A stretch of DNA of 64,000 nucleotides from CAVYOD01 sp963770045 (GTDB lineage Bacteria > Acidobacteriota > Aminicenantia > Aminicenantales > CAVYOD01). This document shows positions 16,630-25,949 of the stretch, one piece after another. The DNA is taken from positions 1-64,000 of the forward strand of contig CAVYOD010000009.1 in assembly GCA_963770045.1 (NCBI GenBank), given 5' to 3'. The notes below the pieces were generated by a model that had not been told where the DNA came from, searched no databases, and worked only from the letters and a program-made list of their open reading frames with translations. How positions within the stretch are numbered: position 1 is the first letter of the stretch; every line of letters starts with the position of its first letter. A program made the translations under genes and the position numbers.

Positions 16630-16666
16630 ATCGAACGTGGTTGGTCTGGAGTCTTGGCCCGGAAGA

Positions 16667-16686
16667 GCCGACAGCTCACGGTCGGC
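16667..16686 (-). terminator. Hairpin after the PLP enzyme gene
   Basis: GCCGAC and GTCGGC form a perfect 6-bp stem with an 8-base loop, 2 bases after the stop at 16689. There is no T-run, so a Rho-independent terminator role is uncertain. Confidence 0.4.
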
Positions 16687-16688
16687 GC

Positions 16689-17993
16689 TCAATCTGGGAT
16701 CAGCTTGCCCAGTGAATCCAGGAACGCCCGCGCTGTGTCCAGGGTATCGTAATGGGCGAAGCTGGCCCGGCAAAGGCTTTTGAGGCCATAATGGCGGTGG
16801 ACGGCCGCCGAATAATGGGTCCCGTCGGCGATCTGGATCGAGAACTCTTCCCAAAGCCGTCTCTTGGTTTCCGGCGCGCTCGTGCCGACAATCTCGAAAG
16901 CGAACGTGGGGTCGCGTTCGACGGCGCTCTCGGGATCGGTCTGACCGTAACACCTGAATTTTTGGCTGTCGAGCGACCGGAACCCTTCAAGCACGAACCG
17001 GGTCAGGATCCGTTCGTGTTGGGCAATGGCCTGCATGGCCAATCTGAACCGAGCTCGTCTGTCCCGCTTTCCGGTCCCGGTTTCATCAGCCGGCTCAATC
17101 TCCTGGGCGAGCCAGAGGAGGTATTCCAGGGCCGCCTCGAGCGAAGCCAGGGCGGCATTGGGAAGCATCCCCTGCTCGAACTTGTAGGGCGGTTCATTTC
17201 GATTTGTCTCCACCCGGTAGGGTTCGATTTTCCGCAGGAGCTCTTCTTTTCCATAAAGGACGCCCAACATCGGGCCGAAGACCTTGTAGCCCGAAAAGGC
17301 CAGGAAATCGCAGTCGATCTCCCTGACGTCGATCGGCCCGTGGAGGGCGTGGTGGACGGCGTCGACGGCGACGAGGCAGGTCGGCACCTTGGCCTTGATT
17401 CGAGGGATGTACTCCTTGAGCGGGACGACCGTTCCAAACGCGTTGGAGGCCATCGGGAGCGCGACCAGCGCGGTTTTCGGGTCGACCAGCGACAAGAGAT
17501 GGTCGAGGTCGATGGTCCCCTGATCCGTGATCCGCGCCCGCCGGACTTCGCAGCCGTGAGAGCGGCCGCAGATTCTCTCCCAGGGGTTGACGTTGGCCAT
17601 ATGGTCGAGGTCGGTTACGACCAAGTTATGATGCGGTCTGATGACGTTTTGAAGGGCAAAGGCCAGGTTGAAAAGGGCGTTGGTGGTGGAGAAATGAAAG
17701 CTGATCTCGGCTGGTCTCGCTGCGCCCAAAAAATCGGCCGCGATCCCCCTGACCCTGTCGTGGAATTGGGAAGTGGCGATTTCACCTGGAGAGACGGTGG
17801 CGGGCATAGGATTCAGGTTCCTGGCTGCAGCCGAGAGCGCCTCGATCGCGCTGTCAACGACCAGACTGCCCGCCGCGTTATTGAGGTAGATCCTCTTGTT
17901 ACCGAATTGGTCGGCCTCGATTTGTGGAAAACGTTTGCGGATTTTGGGAAGAAGGGAAGCGAGTGGGTTATTTCCAGCAATTGGGTTCGTCAT
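16689..17993 (-). CDS. Class V aminotransferase / cysteine desulfurase-like PLP enzyme
   Basis: The 434-residue protein has the class V fold features: an N-terminal IYLNNAAGSLV segment, the DLDHMANVNPWE loop, the cofactor aspartate in VAVDAVHHALHG, and the PLP-binding lysine in FSGYKVFGP (about residue 240). It resembles the SufS/CsdA-like and isopenicillin-epimerase-like branch, but I see no Cys-containing catalytic loop of a true desulfurase, so the reaction cannot be fixed. The ATG at 17993 follows a weak GGAGAT. It stands alone between S9 peptidase and LolA-like genes on the same strand. Confidence 0.8.
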   Translation of the reverse strand: MTNPIAGNNPLASLLPKIRKRFPQIEADQFGNKRIYLNNAAGSLVVDSAIEALSAAARNLNPMPATVSPGEIATSQFHDRVRGIAADFLGAARPAEISFHFSTTNALFNLAFALQNVIRPHHNLVVTDLDHMANVNPWERICGRSHGCEVRRARITDQGTIDLDHLLSLVDPKTALVALPMASNAFGTVVPLKEYIPRIKAKVPTCLVAVDAVHHALHGPIDVREIDCDFLAFSGYKVFGPMLGVLYGKEELLRKIEPYRVETNRNEPPYKFEQGMLPNAALASLEAALEYLLWLAQEIEPADETGTGKRDRRARFRLAMQAIAQHERILTRFVLEGFRSLDSQKFRCYGQTDPESAVERDPTFAFEIVGTSAPETKRRLWEEFSIQIADGTHYSAAVHRHYGLKSLCRASFAHYDTLDTARAFLDSLGKLIPD

Positions 17994-18035
17994 GGATCAT
18001 CTCCCTTCGGGAATTCGCGGTTTCCCGCGCGGTTT

Positions 18036-18069
18036 TCACTGCTCACTGCTCACTGCTCACTGCTCACTT
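18036..18069 (-). repeat. GTRAGNN heptamer array providing the S9 peptidase stop
   Basis: Tandem GTGAGCA units on the minus strand begin within the final codons of the S9 peptidase gene; the TGA at 18066-18064 is the first unit's own TGA. Confidence 0.75.
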
Positions 18070-20085
18070 CTTTTTGTATTTTTCGAACCAGGCCTGGAGG
18101 TAGAGCTGCTGGAGGAGGCGGTGCGAAGGACGACGCCAACCATGGTACTCCTCCGGCATCCGGACAAGCAGCGTGTCCTTTTTGAGGATCTTGAGCGCCC
18201 GGTAGAATTCTTCGCTCTGGCTCATCGGCGTCCTCAGGTCGGCTTCTCCGGTCATAAGCATGGTCGGGGTTTTGACGTTGGCCACATAATGCAGGGGCGA
18301 ACGGGCTGCATATTCCATTGGATCTTCCCAGGGGTATTTTTTGAAGTCCTTGTACCAGAAATGGAAATCCGTCGTCCCGACAAAAGAGTGCCAGTCGATG
18401 ACCGGCCGCATCGATACGGCCGCGCGGAAACGGTCGGTGTGGCCGACGATCCAGGCCGTCAAAACGCCGCCGCCGCTTCCTCCGCAAACGAAGAGATTGT
18501 CCCGGTCGATGAAGCCCTTAGCCAGGGCGGCATCCACTCCGGCCATCAAATCATCGAAGTCCTTTCCGGGGTAGGAGTATTGGATGCCGTTGACGAAATC
18601 CTGCCCATAGCCGGTGCTCCCGCGTGGGTTCATGAAGAGGACCGCGTACCCGTTGGCCGCGAAATTCTGCCATTCCCAGTTGAAACCGACGTTGTACATC
18701 GCCCAGGGACCGCCGTGGATCCAGAGGAGCAGAGGGTATTTCTTGGCCGGGTCGAACTCAGCCGGCCTGAGCAGCCAGCCCTGGAGGTCAAGCCCGTCCG
18801 GGGACTTGAAACGCAGTTCCTCGACCTCGCCGAGCTTGACCTCGGTCAGCACGTCCGCGTTGACATCGGCCAGCTCCTTAACGGCCGCCGGCTTGGCCAG
18901 ATGGAAGGTGGCCAGGTATCCCGGCCGGAGGAAGGTGGAAATGACCGAGGCCGCCTGACCGTTGCGGGCCAGAGAGAGTCCCTGAAGGTAGTGGACTCCC
19001 GAGGTGATCTTCTTGGGACCACCGCCGAGCCCGACAAAATTCAGCTGCGATTCTCCCCGCTCATCCATAAGAAAATATACGCCCGAGTTGTCGGCCGCCC
19101 AGGTCAAGTTCGAGGGAGAATCCGGCAGACCCTCGGCCAGGATTTTTTTCGCGCCGCCAGCGGCGTCCATCAGATAGAGGTTCGAGATGTTGTTGTTGAG
19201 ACCTTTGTCATCGTAGCCTGTGTAGGCGATCCATTTTCCGTCCGGAGACGGCCGGGGCTGCACATCAGGCCCCTTCCGATCCGTCAGCGCTTTGACCTCG
19301 AGAGTGGCCAAATCCACGGAATAAATTTCCGAATCGTTGTCCAGGTACTCGGCATCGGGTTTGCGGATGGACGAGAAAAAGATTTTCTTTCCATCGGCCG
19401 ACCATTGGGGGTCACCATCTCCGTATTCCCCCGACGTCACTTCTTTGGGGGTTCCGCCGAGCTCGGAGCCAAGGACAAAAATATGGGTGTATCCTTTGGG
19501 CAAGAACCCGCGGCCGTCCATCCTCCAGGAAAGGCGATCGATGATGGTCGCGGGGTCGGCCCACTTGGCGCCTTTGGGCGCGGCCGGGAGTTTCACCGGG
19601 AGCACGGGTTTCTCATCGGGCATGAGACAGGTGAAGCCGAGCTGTTTTCCATCGGGCGACCAGGCCAGATTTCCGGGTTCCCGCTCCAGGTGGGTGAGCT
19701 GAGCGACCTCTCCCGTGTCCAGCCACATCACCTGAATTTGAGTGGTCTCATCACGCTCGGACAGGAACGCAATTTTCTTCCCGTCGGGAGACCAGACGGG
19801 CGAAAAGTCCCGCCAATTTCCATGAGTCATTTCCCGGACTCGTTGGCCTTCGACGTCGACCAGCCAGAGGTTGCTCCGCGTTCTGTCGTTCATTTTATCG
19901 TGCCAGGATCGAGTGAAAAGAATGTTCCGGCCGTCCGGAGAGATGCTCGGGCTTCCGACCGATTCCATATCGAAGAAGGTTTCGGTCGTGAGGAGCTTAT
20001 TTTTTTGTTCAGGAGCTCCCCAGCCAAGCTGAATGGCAAAGCCCAAAATGACAAGACCCATTCCGGTCAATAATCGTTTATTCAC
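18064..20085 (-). CDS. Secreted S9-family prolyl oligopeptidase / acylaminoacyl-peptidase
   Basis: The 673-residue protein has a signal peptide (about 1-23), an N-terminal WD40-like beta-propeller with SPDGR/WSPDGK repeats, and a C-terminal alpha/beta hydrolase. The catalytic triad is S537 in CGGSGGG, D616 in TGEADLRTP and H648 in EEYHGW. It should cleave short peptides, or N-acylated peptides, in the periplasm. The GTG start follows AAAGGAGGATGGA. It is part of a minus-strand run with gamma-glutamyltransferase and alanine racemase, which suggests use of peptide or wall-derived amino acids. The stop is supplied by a heptamer array. Confidence 0.92.
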   Translation of the reverse strand: MNKRLLTGMGLVILGFAIQLGWGAPEQKNKLLTTETFFDMESVGSPSISPDGRNILFTRSWHDKMNDRTRSNLWLVDVEGQRVREMTHGNWRDFSPVWSPDGKKIAFLSERDETTQIQVMWLDTGEVAQLTHLEREPGNLAWSPDGKQLGFTCLMPDEKPVLPVKLPAAPKGAKWADPATIIDRLSWRMDGRGFLPKGYTHIFVLGSELGGTPKEVTSGEYGDGDPQWSADGKKIFFSSIRKPDAEYLDNDSEIYSVDLATLEVKALTDRKGPDVQPRPSPDGKWIAYTGYDDKGLNNNISNLYLMDAAGGAKKILAEGLPDSPSNLTWAADNSGVYFLMDERGESQLNFVGLGGGPKKITSGVHYLQGLSLARNGQAASVISTFLRPGYLATFHLAKPAAVKELADVNADVLTEVKLGEVEELRFKSPDGLDLQGWLLRPAEFDPAKKYPLLLWIHGGPWAMYNVGFNWEWQNFAANGYAVLFMNPRGSTGYGQDFVNGIQYSYPGKDFDDLMAGVDAALAKGFIDRDNLFVCGGSGGGVLTAWIVGHTDRFRAAVSMRPVIDWHSFVGTTDFHFWYKDFKKYPWEDPMEYAARSPLHYVANVKTPTMLMTGEADLRTPMSQSEEFYRALKILKKDTLLVRMPEEYHGWRRPSHRLLQQLYLQAWFEKYKKK

Positions 20086-20166
20086 TCCATCCTCCTTTAA
20101 TAAACATGAAAGGCAAAGAACTCTCGGCTATAGAATTTGTTAATCGAATGACTTAACTCTTTTGTT

Positions 20167-20199
20167 GACTGCTCAGTGCTCACTGCTCACTTCTCACTT
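20167..20199 (-). repeat. GTRAGNN heptamer array after gamma-glutamyltransferase
   Basis: On the minus strand four to five GTGAGNN-type units begin 7 bases after the TAA of the gamma-glutamyltransferase gene. Confidence 0.7.
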
Positions 20200-20205
20200 C
20201 TTTTT

Positions 20206-22047
20206 TTACCATGCGATTCCGTAGTCTTCTCCATAGTTGCTCGAGCCGCCCCAGAAGGTTCCGTGTTTCTGGTCGAAGAAAATCGCGTTGATCGGACCGG
20301 AGGTGTATTTGTTGAAAAGAAGTTCGTAGCCCATGGCTTTGAGCTTCTCCCGAACCTCAGGGGGGATCTTGTCGTTGAGTTCGAGCTTCCCGGGAGCGGA
20401 TTCGTGCAGATCAAAAGAGCTGTGCATCTGGTAGCTCGTGATGTTCGGCGCTTCGCAGGCTTCCTGGACGTTCATCCCGAATTCGACGACGTTCAGGAAG
20501 AACTGGAGCAGGTTCTGGTCCTGGGTGTCCCCGCCCTGGACGGCGAAAGAGAGGTAAGGCTTCCCCTCCTTCAAGGCCAGGCTGGGAGTCAACGTCGCCC
20601 GGGGTCTTTTTCCTGGCGCCACGACGTTAAAGGGATTCTCGGCCTCATCCAGGACGAAACTCTGCATGCGCTGGCTCATCCCGACCCCGGTCGCCCCTGC
20701 GATCGTGGCCGGGACCCAACCTCCGCTCGGAGTCACCGAGACGACCCAGCCCTGCTCATCGCAGGCCTGGATCGAGGTCGTGCCGGTGCGGAGACTTTCC
20801 TGGTTCGAACCGGAAGCGACAGTCCATTTGTCGAGAAGATTACCGAAGGGATTCTTTTTGCCCTCAAAGGGATAAGGATCACCGGGTTTTGCGTGGGGAT
20901 CATTTTTTTCCCAGTCTATTAGCTTGAGGCGCTCTTTGGCGTAATCCTTGGAGAGAAGGCCTTGGAGAGGCTCCTGGGGAGGGAAATAGGGGTCACCGTA
21001 GTAAAAGTCGCGGTCGGAGTAAGCTAAATTCATAACCTGGTAAAGGGAATGAATGTACTTGGCGCTGTTGAAGCCCATGGCCTTGAGGTCGAGGTTTTCG
21101 AGCATGTTAAGAACCTGCAACAGGACCGGCCCCTGGACCCAGCAGGAGAGCTTGTAAACATCGATTCCCTTGTAAGTCGTCATCACCGGCTCCTCAATGT
21201 AAGGGCGCCATTTGGCCAGGTCTTCCAGCGTGATGAGACCGCCCTGTTCCTTGCAGCCGCGGACAAATTCTTGAGCGATATCCCCTTTGTAGAAACGGTC
21301 ATAGGCGGCCTGGATGGCCTCCTTGCGGCTTTTGCCCGCGGCGAGCGCTTCCTGCTCAGCGGCGACGAGTTTTTTCAGGGTGTCGAGCAGGTCCGGCTGA
21401 CGAAAGACCTCGCCCGGAAAGGGCGCCTCGCGTGATTGCCCGAGATGAGGCAGCATAACCTTTTTGGAATATGGCCACTCCTTGATTCTCTCTTTGCTCC
21501 TTTCAATGCTGTCAGCGAGCGGCTGGTCGATGGCATATCCCTCAGCCAACTGCATCGATGGGGCCAGCACATCCTTGAGGCTCATCGTGCCATACTCGGC
21601 CAGCATCAGCATCAAACCGGCCGGAGTTCCGGGTGTGACGGCCGCGAGGGGGCCATAGGCGGGGGGATATTTCATCCCTTTTTTCTTGAAAAAATCAGGA
21701 GTCGCTCCGGTGGGCGCCGCGCCGAGGGCGTTGATGGCGATGACTTTTTTTGTCTTGGGATTGTAAATCAACGCCTGGGTCTCCCCTCCCCAGCTCAGGA
21801 CATCCCACATCGTGCACACCGCGCCGAGCATGGCGCAGGTTGCGTCGACAGCATTACCCCCTTTCTGGAAGATCATGGCTCCGGCCGTCGCGGCGACCGG
21901 CTTTCCGGTGATCGCCACCCAGTGTTTGCCGTAAAGGACCGGTTTTTCGGTCCTGGCCGCATCATAGGCGAACGTGGCCAGCAAGAAGAAAAACATCAAG
22001 AACGGCACCGACAGTTCTCGAATGAAGGCCATTTTGGTTGAGATCAT
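20206..22047 (-). CDS. ggt: Gamma-glutamyltransferase, exported
   Basis: The 613-residue Ntn-hydrolase precursor has an N-terminal hydrophobic export segment (about residues 9-28). The autoprocessing and catalytic threonine is T423 in RTGTTSIQACDEQG, which would separate a large and a small subunit. The oxyanion region is PSGGWVP. It hydrolyses or transfers the gamma-glutamyl group of glutathione and other gamma-glutamyl compounds in the periplasm. The ATG at 22047 follows GGAGGGG. Its neighbours are the S9 peptidase and alanine racemase on the same strand. Confidence 0.92.
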   Translation of the reverse strand: MISTKMAFIRELSVPFLMFFFLLATFAYDAARTEKPVLYGKHWVAITGKPVAATAGAMIFQKGGNAVDATCAMLGAVCTMWDVLSWGGETQALIYNPKTKKVIAINALGAAPTGATPDFFKKKGMKYPPAYGPLAAVTPGTPAGLMLMLAEYGTMSLKDVLAPSMQLAEGYAIDQPLADSIERSKERIKEWPYSKKVMLPHLGQSREAPFPGEVFRQPDLLDTLKKLVAAEQEALAAGKSRKEAIQAAYDRFYKGDIAQEFVRGCKEQGGLITLEDLAKWRPYIEEPVMTTYKGIDVYKLSCWVQGPVLLQVLNMLENLDLKAMGFNSAKYIHSLYQVMNLAYSDRDFYYGDPYFPPQEPLQGLLSKDYAKERLKLIDWEKNDPHAKPGDPYPFEGKKNPFGNLLDKWTVASGSNQESLRTGTTSIQACDEQGWVVSVTPSGGWVPATIAGATGVGMSQRMQSFVLDEAENPFNVVAPGKRPRATLTPSLALKEGKPYLSFAVQGGDTQDQNLLQFFLNVVEFGMNVQEACEAPNITSYQMHSSFDLHESAPGKLELNDKIPPEVREKLKAMGYELLFNKYTSGPINAIFFDQKHGTFWGGSSNYGEDYGIAW

Positions 22048-22082
22048 GTCCCCTCCTTCTTGTAGTAGTTAGTGGTTATGAT

Positions 22083-22117
22083 CTCACTGCCTCAGTGCTC
22101 ACTGCTCACGGCTCACT
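22083..22117 (-). repeat. GTRAGNN heptamer array providing the alanine racemase stop
   Basis: On the minus strand the racemase's final CAG-TGA lies in the first GTGAGCC unit, and further units follow down to about 22083. Confidence 0.75.
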
Positions 22118-23332
22118 GATAATTTCTCGGCAATAACGGATTGAGGCAGATGAGAAGCTTGTAGTCTGATATTCCGGCCCTTTCGGCGACGATATCGGCC
22201 GTCAGGTCTGAATCTTTTTGGCTGCTGATCAAAGAAACCTCGGTCTCCGAGCTTAACCGAGGCGTCATTATCAAGGTCAATCATGAGGTGATTGGCGGTC
22301 AGGGCGGCCATAATTTTATATTTCTTGTTGCCTATTGAAACAAGTCCCTTGTCCGGAACCTGGGCCGGGAAACCGTCCGAATAGCCGATGCCCAGGGTGG
22401 CGACCCGCATCTTCTTCTGGGCCTTGAAGGCGCGATGATAAGAGAGGGATTCGCCCGGAGCCAACTCCTTGATGAAAGTAACATAGGCGAACAATTGGAG
22501 GGCCGGTCGAAGCCCGAGCGAGTCCTCTTTCTGGGTCTCAGAATTCGGATAGTACCCGTAGAGAGTGATGCCCGGACGCACCATGTCCAGATAGAATTCT
22601 GGTCCGGGAAAGAGGCCGTCGCTGCTGGCGGCGTGTTTTTTCCCGAGCGAGATCCCCTTTTTCTCGGCCCGCCCGCAAACGTCCAGGAACCTCTTGAGCT
22701 GTTCCTTATCGAAGTCCGGGTCTTCGGTCAAAGTCGTTGAGACTCCATGGATCTGGAGATGGCGGAAGAGAGGAGATTTTTTCGATGAGCGGCAGAGCCC
22801 GGTCGTAGGGGATTCCGACGCGGTTCATTCCCGTATCGACGTGGATGTCCACGCCGGCCTTTTGGCCGAACCTTCGCGCCGCTTCCTCAAGATAGTGCAC
22901 ATCCTCCGTATAAACGTTTTGGCATAAATTCCCCCGGACGATCGCCTCGCTATCATCTTTTCCAAACGGTCCGAAGTTCAAGATGAGGCCGTTCACCCCC
23001 TGGCTCCGGAGTTCCAAGGCCTCCTGGAGCTTTCCGACCATGAGCCCCTCGACTCCCCTCTTTTCGAGGTAGCGGGAAACCTCAACCAGGCCGTGACCAT
23101 AAGCGTTGGCTTTGACCACGGCCATGACGGGAACTTTGACTCTCTTGCGGATCTGGTCGAGGTTGAAACCTATGTGGTCGAGGCTCACCTCGACCCGGGG
23201 ATCCAGGCTGCCGGACTTATCGGCCTTTTTTACCGCTTCTTGAGGAACCTGATAGGTTTCTGCGTTCCTGGACGTGGCGTATGCCGCCAGGGGCGTCAAT
23301 CCCATGGTCTCTAGGAATTTTCGTCTGTCCAT
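22113..23332 (-). CDS. alr: Exported alanine racemase (frame disrupted twice)
   Basis: The N-terminus (MDRRKFLETMGLTPLAAYA) looks like a Tat-type signal, unusual for the normally cytoplasmic Alr and suggesting periplasmic D-Ala/D-amino-acid production. The PLP lysine is in VVKANAYGHG (about residue 75). The later part shows MVRPGITLYGYYP and the catalytic-tyrosine region LGIGYSDGFP. The frame breaks near 22745 and again near 22250, after which the correct C-terminus (SLISSQKDSDLTADIVAERAG to NYQ) is readable. Corrected length is about 405 residues. I favour assembly indels over gene decay because both pieces are well conserved. Clear GGAGAA ribosome-binding site. Confidence 0.82.
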
Positions 23333-23397
23333 TTATTCTCCTCTCTGATTAAACAGAAATCTCTGCGATAAGTCCCAGCCGCGATTGCGTGTTTCCC

Positions 23398-23431
23398 TAC
23401 TGCTCACAGCTCACTGCTCAGTCCTCACTGA
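23398..23431 (-). repeat. GTRAGNN heptamer array providing the CBM9-like gene's stop
   Basis: The minus strand reads CAGTGAGGA-CTGAGCA-GTGAGCT-GTGAGCA-GTAGG; the TGA at 23427-23425 is the gene's stop codon. Confidence 0.75.
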
Positions 23432-24084
23432 AATATGATTTCTCCAAAAAATTCAGGACGGTGAAAATCGGGAGAAGGAGTCATGACCGGACTCCAGGCT
23501 CCATAATGAGGAAACTTCGTCTCGTCCCCGCATTTATAGAAATTCCCTCTTGCCCGGTGACCGGGTGAGATCTCGTCTCCATAATATCTCTTGAATAAGG
23601 AAAGAGGGAGCCTGTAGCGAAGAGTCCAAAAGTCCGAGCCGTGGAAACCATCCGTGGGCCTTTTCACCGAAGCTTCGCACTCAAAGCCCTTGAGGTCCGA
23701 CGGCCGGAGAGGCGTTCTTCTCTCGCGGCCGCGGCCGATGGCGATCAGCATGGCACCAAGGGCATTGGTCTCGATATTGATGTACCCCATTGGCTTTCCC
23801 GGGAAGGGGTCGATAAAGAATTCGACACAGCTGTCTTTATAGACGGGGTCTTGAAATTTGCTGAAGCGGACCCTGATCTGGCGCTCTTCGACCTTGAAAG
23901 AAACGTAAAGATAGGCGGCTGAATAGCAGAGCCTGGCTTCCACCCTGGGCTCGTAATTGTTGTGCAGCCAGAGGTAATTGGAGATGTGCAGGGCCGGCAC
24001 GTCTTTCCAGAGGCGTGAGTCCCGGACGAGATCGATATCTCTGCTGAGTCTCGTGATGCCGTATTCGGGAACGTCTCGCTCCAT
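23425..24084 (-). CDS. CBM9-like carbohydrate-binding domain protein
   Basis: The 219-residue protein resembles family 9 carbohydrate-binding modules found alone in many Acidobacteriota-like genomes. The signs are ARLCYSAAYLYVSFKVEER, the DSCVEFFIDPFPG strand pair, YINIETNALGAML and a final SPDFHRPEFFGEIIF. No signal peptide is visible, so location is uncertain unless the true start lies upstream; an in-frame extension is not obvious. Its partner substrate is unknown. It follows alanine racemase in the minus-strand block. Confidence 0.75.
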   Translation of the reverse strand: MERDVPEYGITRLSRDIDLVRDSRLWKDVPALHISNYLWLHNNYEPRVEARLCYSAAYLYVSFKVEERQIRVRFSKFQDPVYKDSCVEFFIDPFPGKPMGYINIETNALGAMLIAIGRGRERRTPLRPSDLKGFECEASVKRPTDGFHGSDFWTLRYRLPLSLFKRYYGDEISPGHRARGNFYKCGDETKFPHYGAWSPVMTPSPDFHRPEFFGEIIFQ

Positions 24085-24184
24085 CCGACGCCAGCCGGCT
24101 GCATTCTACATTATTTGGACTTGAGATAAAAGACATAATCCTTTACTCTGTTTTCATGTTCGGACAAAGGAGAATCTCGCCTCC

Positions 24185-25853
24185 ATGAAAAAAATAGCCA
24201 TTCTGTTATCCGCACTGATCATCTTCGCCGGCTTGGCCGGGGCAGATGAAAGGACACCCAAGGGTCGATAAGTTGTTTGCTCAATGGGATAAGCCCGGCT
24301 CGCCTGGCTGTGCCCTGGCTGTCATCGAGAACGGAAAGACCATCTATGAGCGTGGATACGGAAGCGCCAACCTCGAATGCAACATCCCTATCACTCCCGA
24401 GAGCGTCTTTTACGTCGGGTCCTGCTCCAAACAGTTCACGGCGATGAGCATCGCCCTTCTCGCGCACCAGGGAAAGCTCTCCCTGGATGATGATATCAGG
24501 AAATATGTCCCCGAGATGCCCGATTATGGGTCTCCGATCACGGTCCGCCAGTTGATCCATCACACCAGCGGCCTGCGCGACTATCTGAGCCTCCTTGGTA
24601 TCGCGGGTCTCGACTTCGGGAGCTACCACAAGCCGGATGTGCTGGAGCTCATCGCGCGGCAGAAAGAGCTCAATTTCAAGCCGGGTGACCAGTATCTCTA
24701 CAGCAACTCAGGCTATTTTCTTCTGGCCGTCATCGTCGAACGGGTGAGCGGCAAGAGCTTCCGCGAGTTCACCCAGGAAAACATCTTTAAGCCTCTGGGG
24801 ATGACCCATACGCACTTCCACGACGATTACACCATGCTCATCAAAAACAGGGCGTCGGGCTATTTTCCCGCGGACCAAGGAGCGTTTCGCAATTTCATTT
24901 CGACGTTCGATTGTGTCGGGTCGGGAGGGCTCTTCACCTCGGTGGAAGATCTTTATTTTTGGGACCAAAACTTCTATGCCATGGCGCGTCGGCGGCCCGG
25001 ATGTCCATCAGATGACTCTCACGCCGGGGATCTTGAACAGCGGCGAAAAACTGGATTACGCTTTCGGCCTCATACTCGGCAGCTACAAGGGTCTTCAGAC
25101 TGTGGAACACGGGGGCGCTCTGGGCGGATACAGGGCCGAGATTCTCCGCTTTCCCGATCAGAAGTTTTCTGTGATCTGTCTTTCCAACCTAGGCAGCTTC
25201 AACCCGTCAAAGCTGAGTTACCAGGTGGCCGATATCTATTTGGCGGATAAATTCATCAGAGGACAAATCGGCCGCGTCCTTCAAGCCTGCCGAGGAGCGA
25301 AAGTACATTCAGCTTCCTGCGGACGAGCTTAAAGAGAAGGCAGGGCTCTACGTTCAAATGGAAAGCGGAGGGCTGATCCAGGTGGCGCTCAAAGACGAAA
25401 AACTGTTTCTGGATATCATGGGCCTGAGTTTTGCCCTCGGGGCTGTCAACGAAGATGAATTCTACGCCCTCGAAGCACCGGTCAGCCTGATGGTCAAATT
25501 CGAAAAACCCGAGGGAACAAAGCCCGCGCAGACTCAGTCTTTTTCAGCAGGAAGAAAAGCCCGTGATTTATGAATCCATCCCAATACTCGAGCTCTCTCC
25601 GGAGCAATTGGCCGGCTACGCCGGCGATTATTTTAGTGACGAGCTTCAGACCACATTCCGGCTGGCCGTCAAAGAGGGAAAACTGCATTTTGTTCATAAG
25701 AACGCCCCGGTGGGCTCCCTGGTCCCGACACTTCTGGACAAATTTTCCGTCGAGGACATGGCTCTGAGATTTATTCGAGAAAGCGGCCAGAAAATATCCG
25801 GTTTCAGGTTGGATGCGGGCCGGGTCAAGAACTTGCTCTTCGTAAAGAAATAG
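24185..25853 (+). CDS. Exported serine beta-lactamase/DD-peptidase-like hydrolase (frame disrupted)
   Basis: A signal peptide starts at the ATG at 24185 (MKKIAILLSALIIFAGLAGA), with GGAG 14 bases upstream. The frame breaks near 24250 and continues with the class C beta-lactamase-like domain: SxxK in GSCSKQFTAM, YxN in YLYSNSGYF, then HGGALGGYRAEIL in another frame from about 24985. Two more shifts near 25275 and 25540 lead through C-terminal beta domains to FVKK at 25853. Corrected length is about 550 residues. Such proteins hydrolyse D-amino-acid peptides, esters or similar amides outside the cytoplasm; they are rarely real antibiotic resistance enzymes. Four breaks in 1.7 kb is the densest damage in the window. 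Confidence 0.8.
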
Positions 25854-25892
25854 ACCATCCTCAAACCAAAGAATAGGGACTATAACGCAGAG

Positions 25893-25921
25893 CCCTCCTC
25901 ACCTCTTACCCCTCACCCCTT
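25893..25921 (-). repeat. GTRAGNN heptamer array, antisense to its neighbours
   Basis: The plus strand reads CTCCTCACCTCTTACCCCTCACCCC, so the GTRAGGG orientation is on the minus strand, although both flanking genes are on the plus strand. It is an exception to the usual 3'-end placement. Confidence 0.55.
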
Positions 25922-25932
25922 GCGGTCATTTA

Positions 25933-25941
25933 TGCTATAAT
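25933..25941 (+). promoter_or_regulatory. Extended -10 promoter giving a leaderless message
   Basis: TGCTATAAT is a perfect extended -10 (TGnTATAAT). The ATG of the flavoprotein at 25950 lies 9 bases after it and no ribosome-binding site exists, so transcription would begin at or next to the start codon. No good -35 is visible, as expected for extended -10 promoters. Confidence 0.6.
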
Positions 25942-25949
25942 TGCCGGTT

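Noticed and set aside
17896..20073. A 725-residue plus-strand open frame antisense to the S9 peptidase gene
   Set aside because: The minus-strand frame has a signal peptide, propeller repeats and a full catalytic triad. The plus frame has no recognisable domain and arises from GC-biased codon use.
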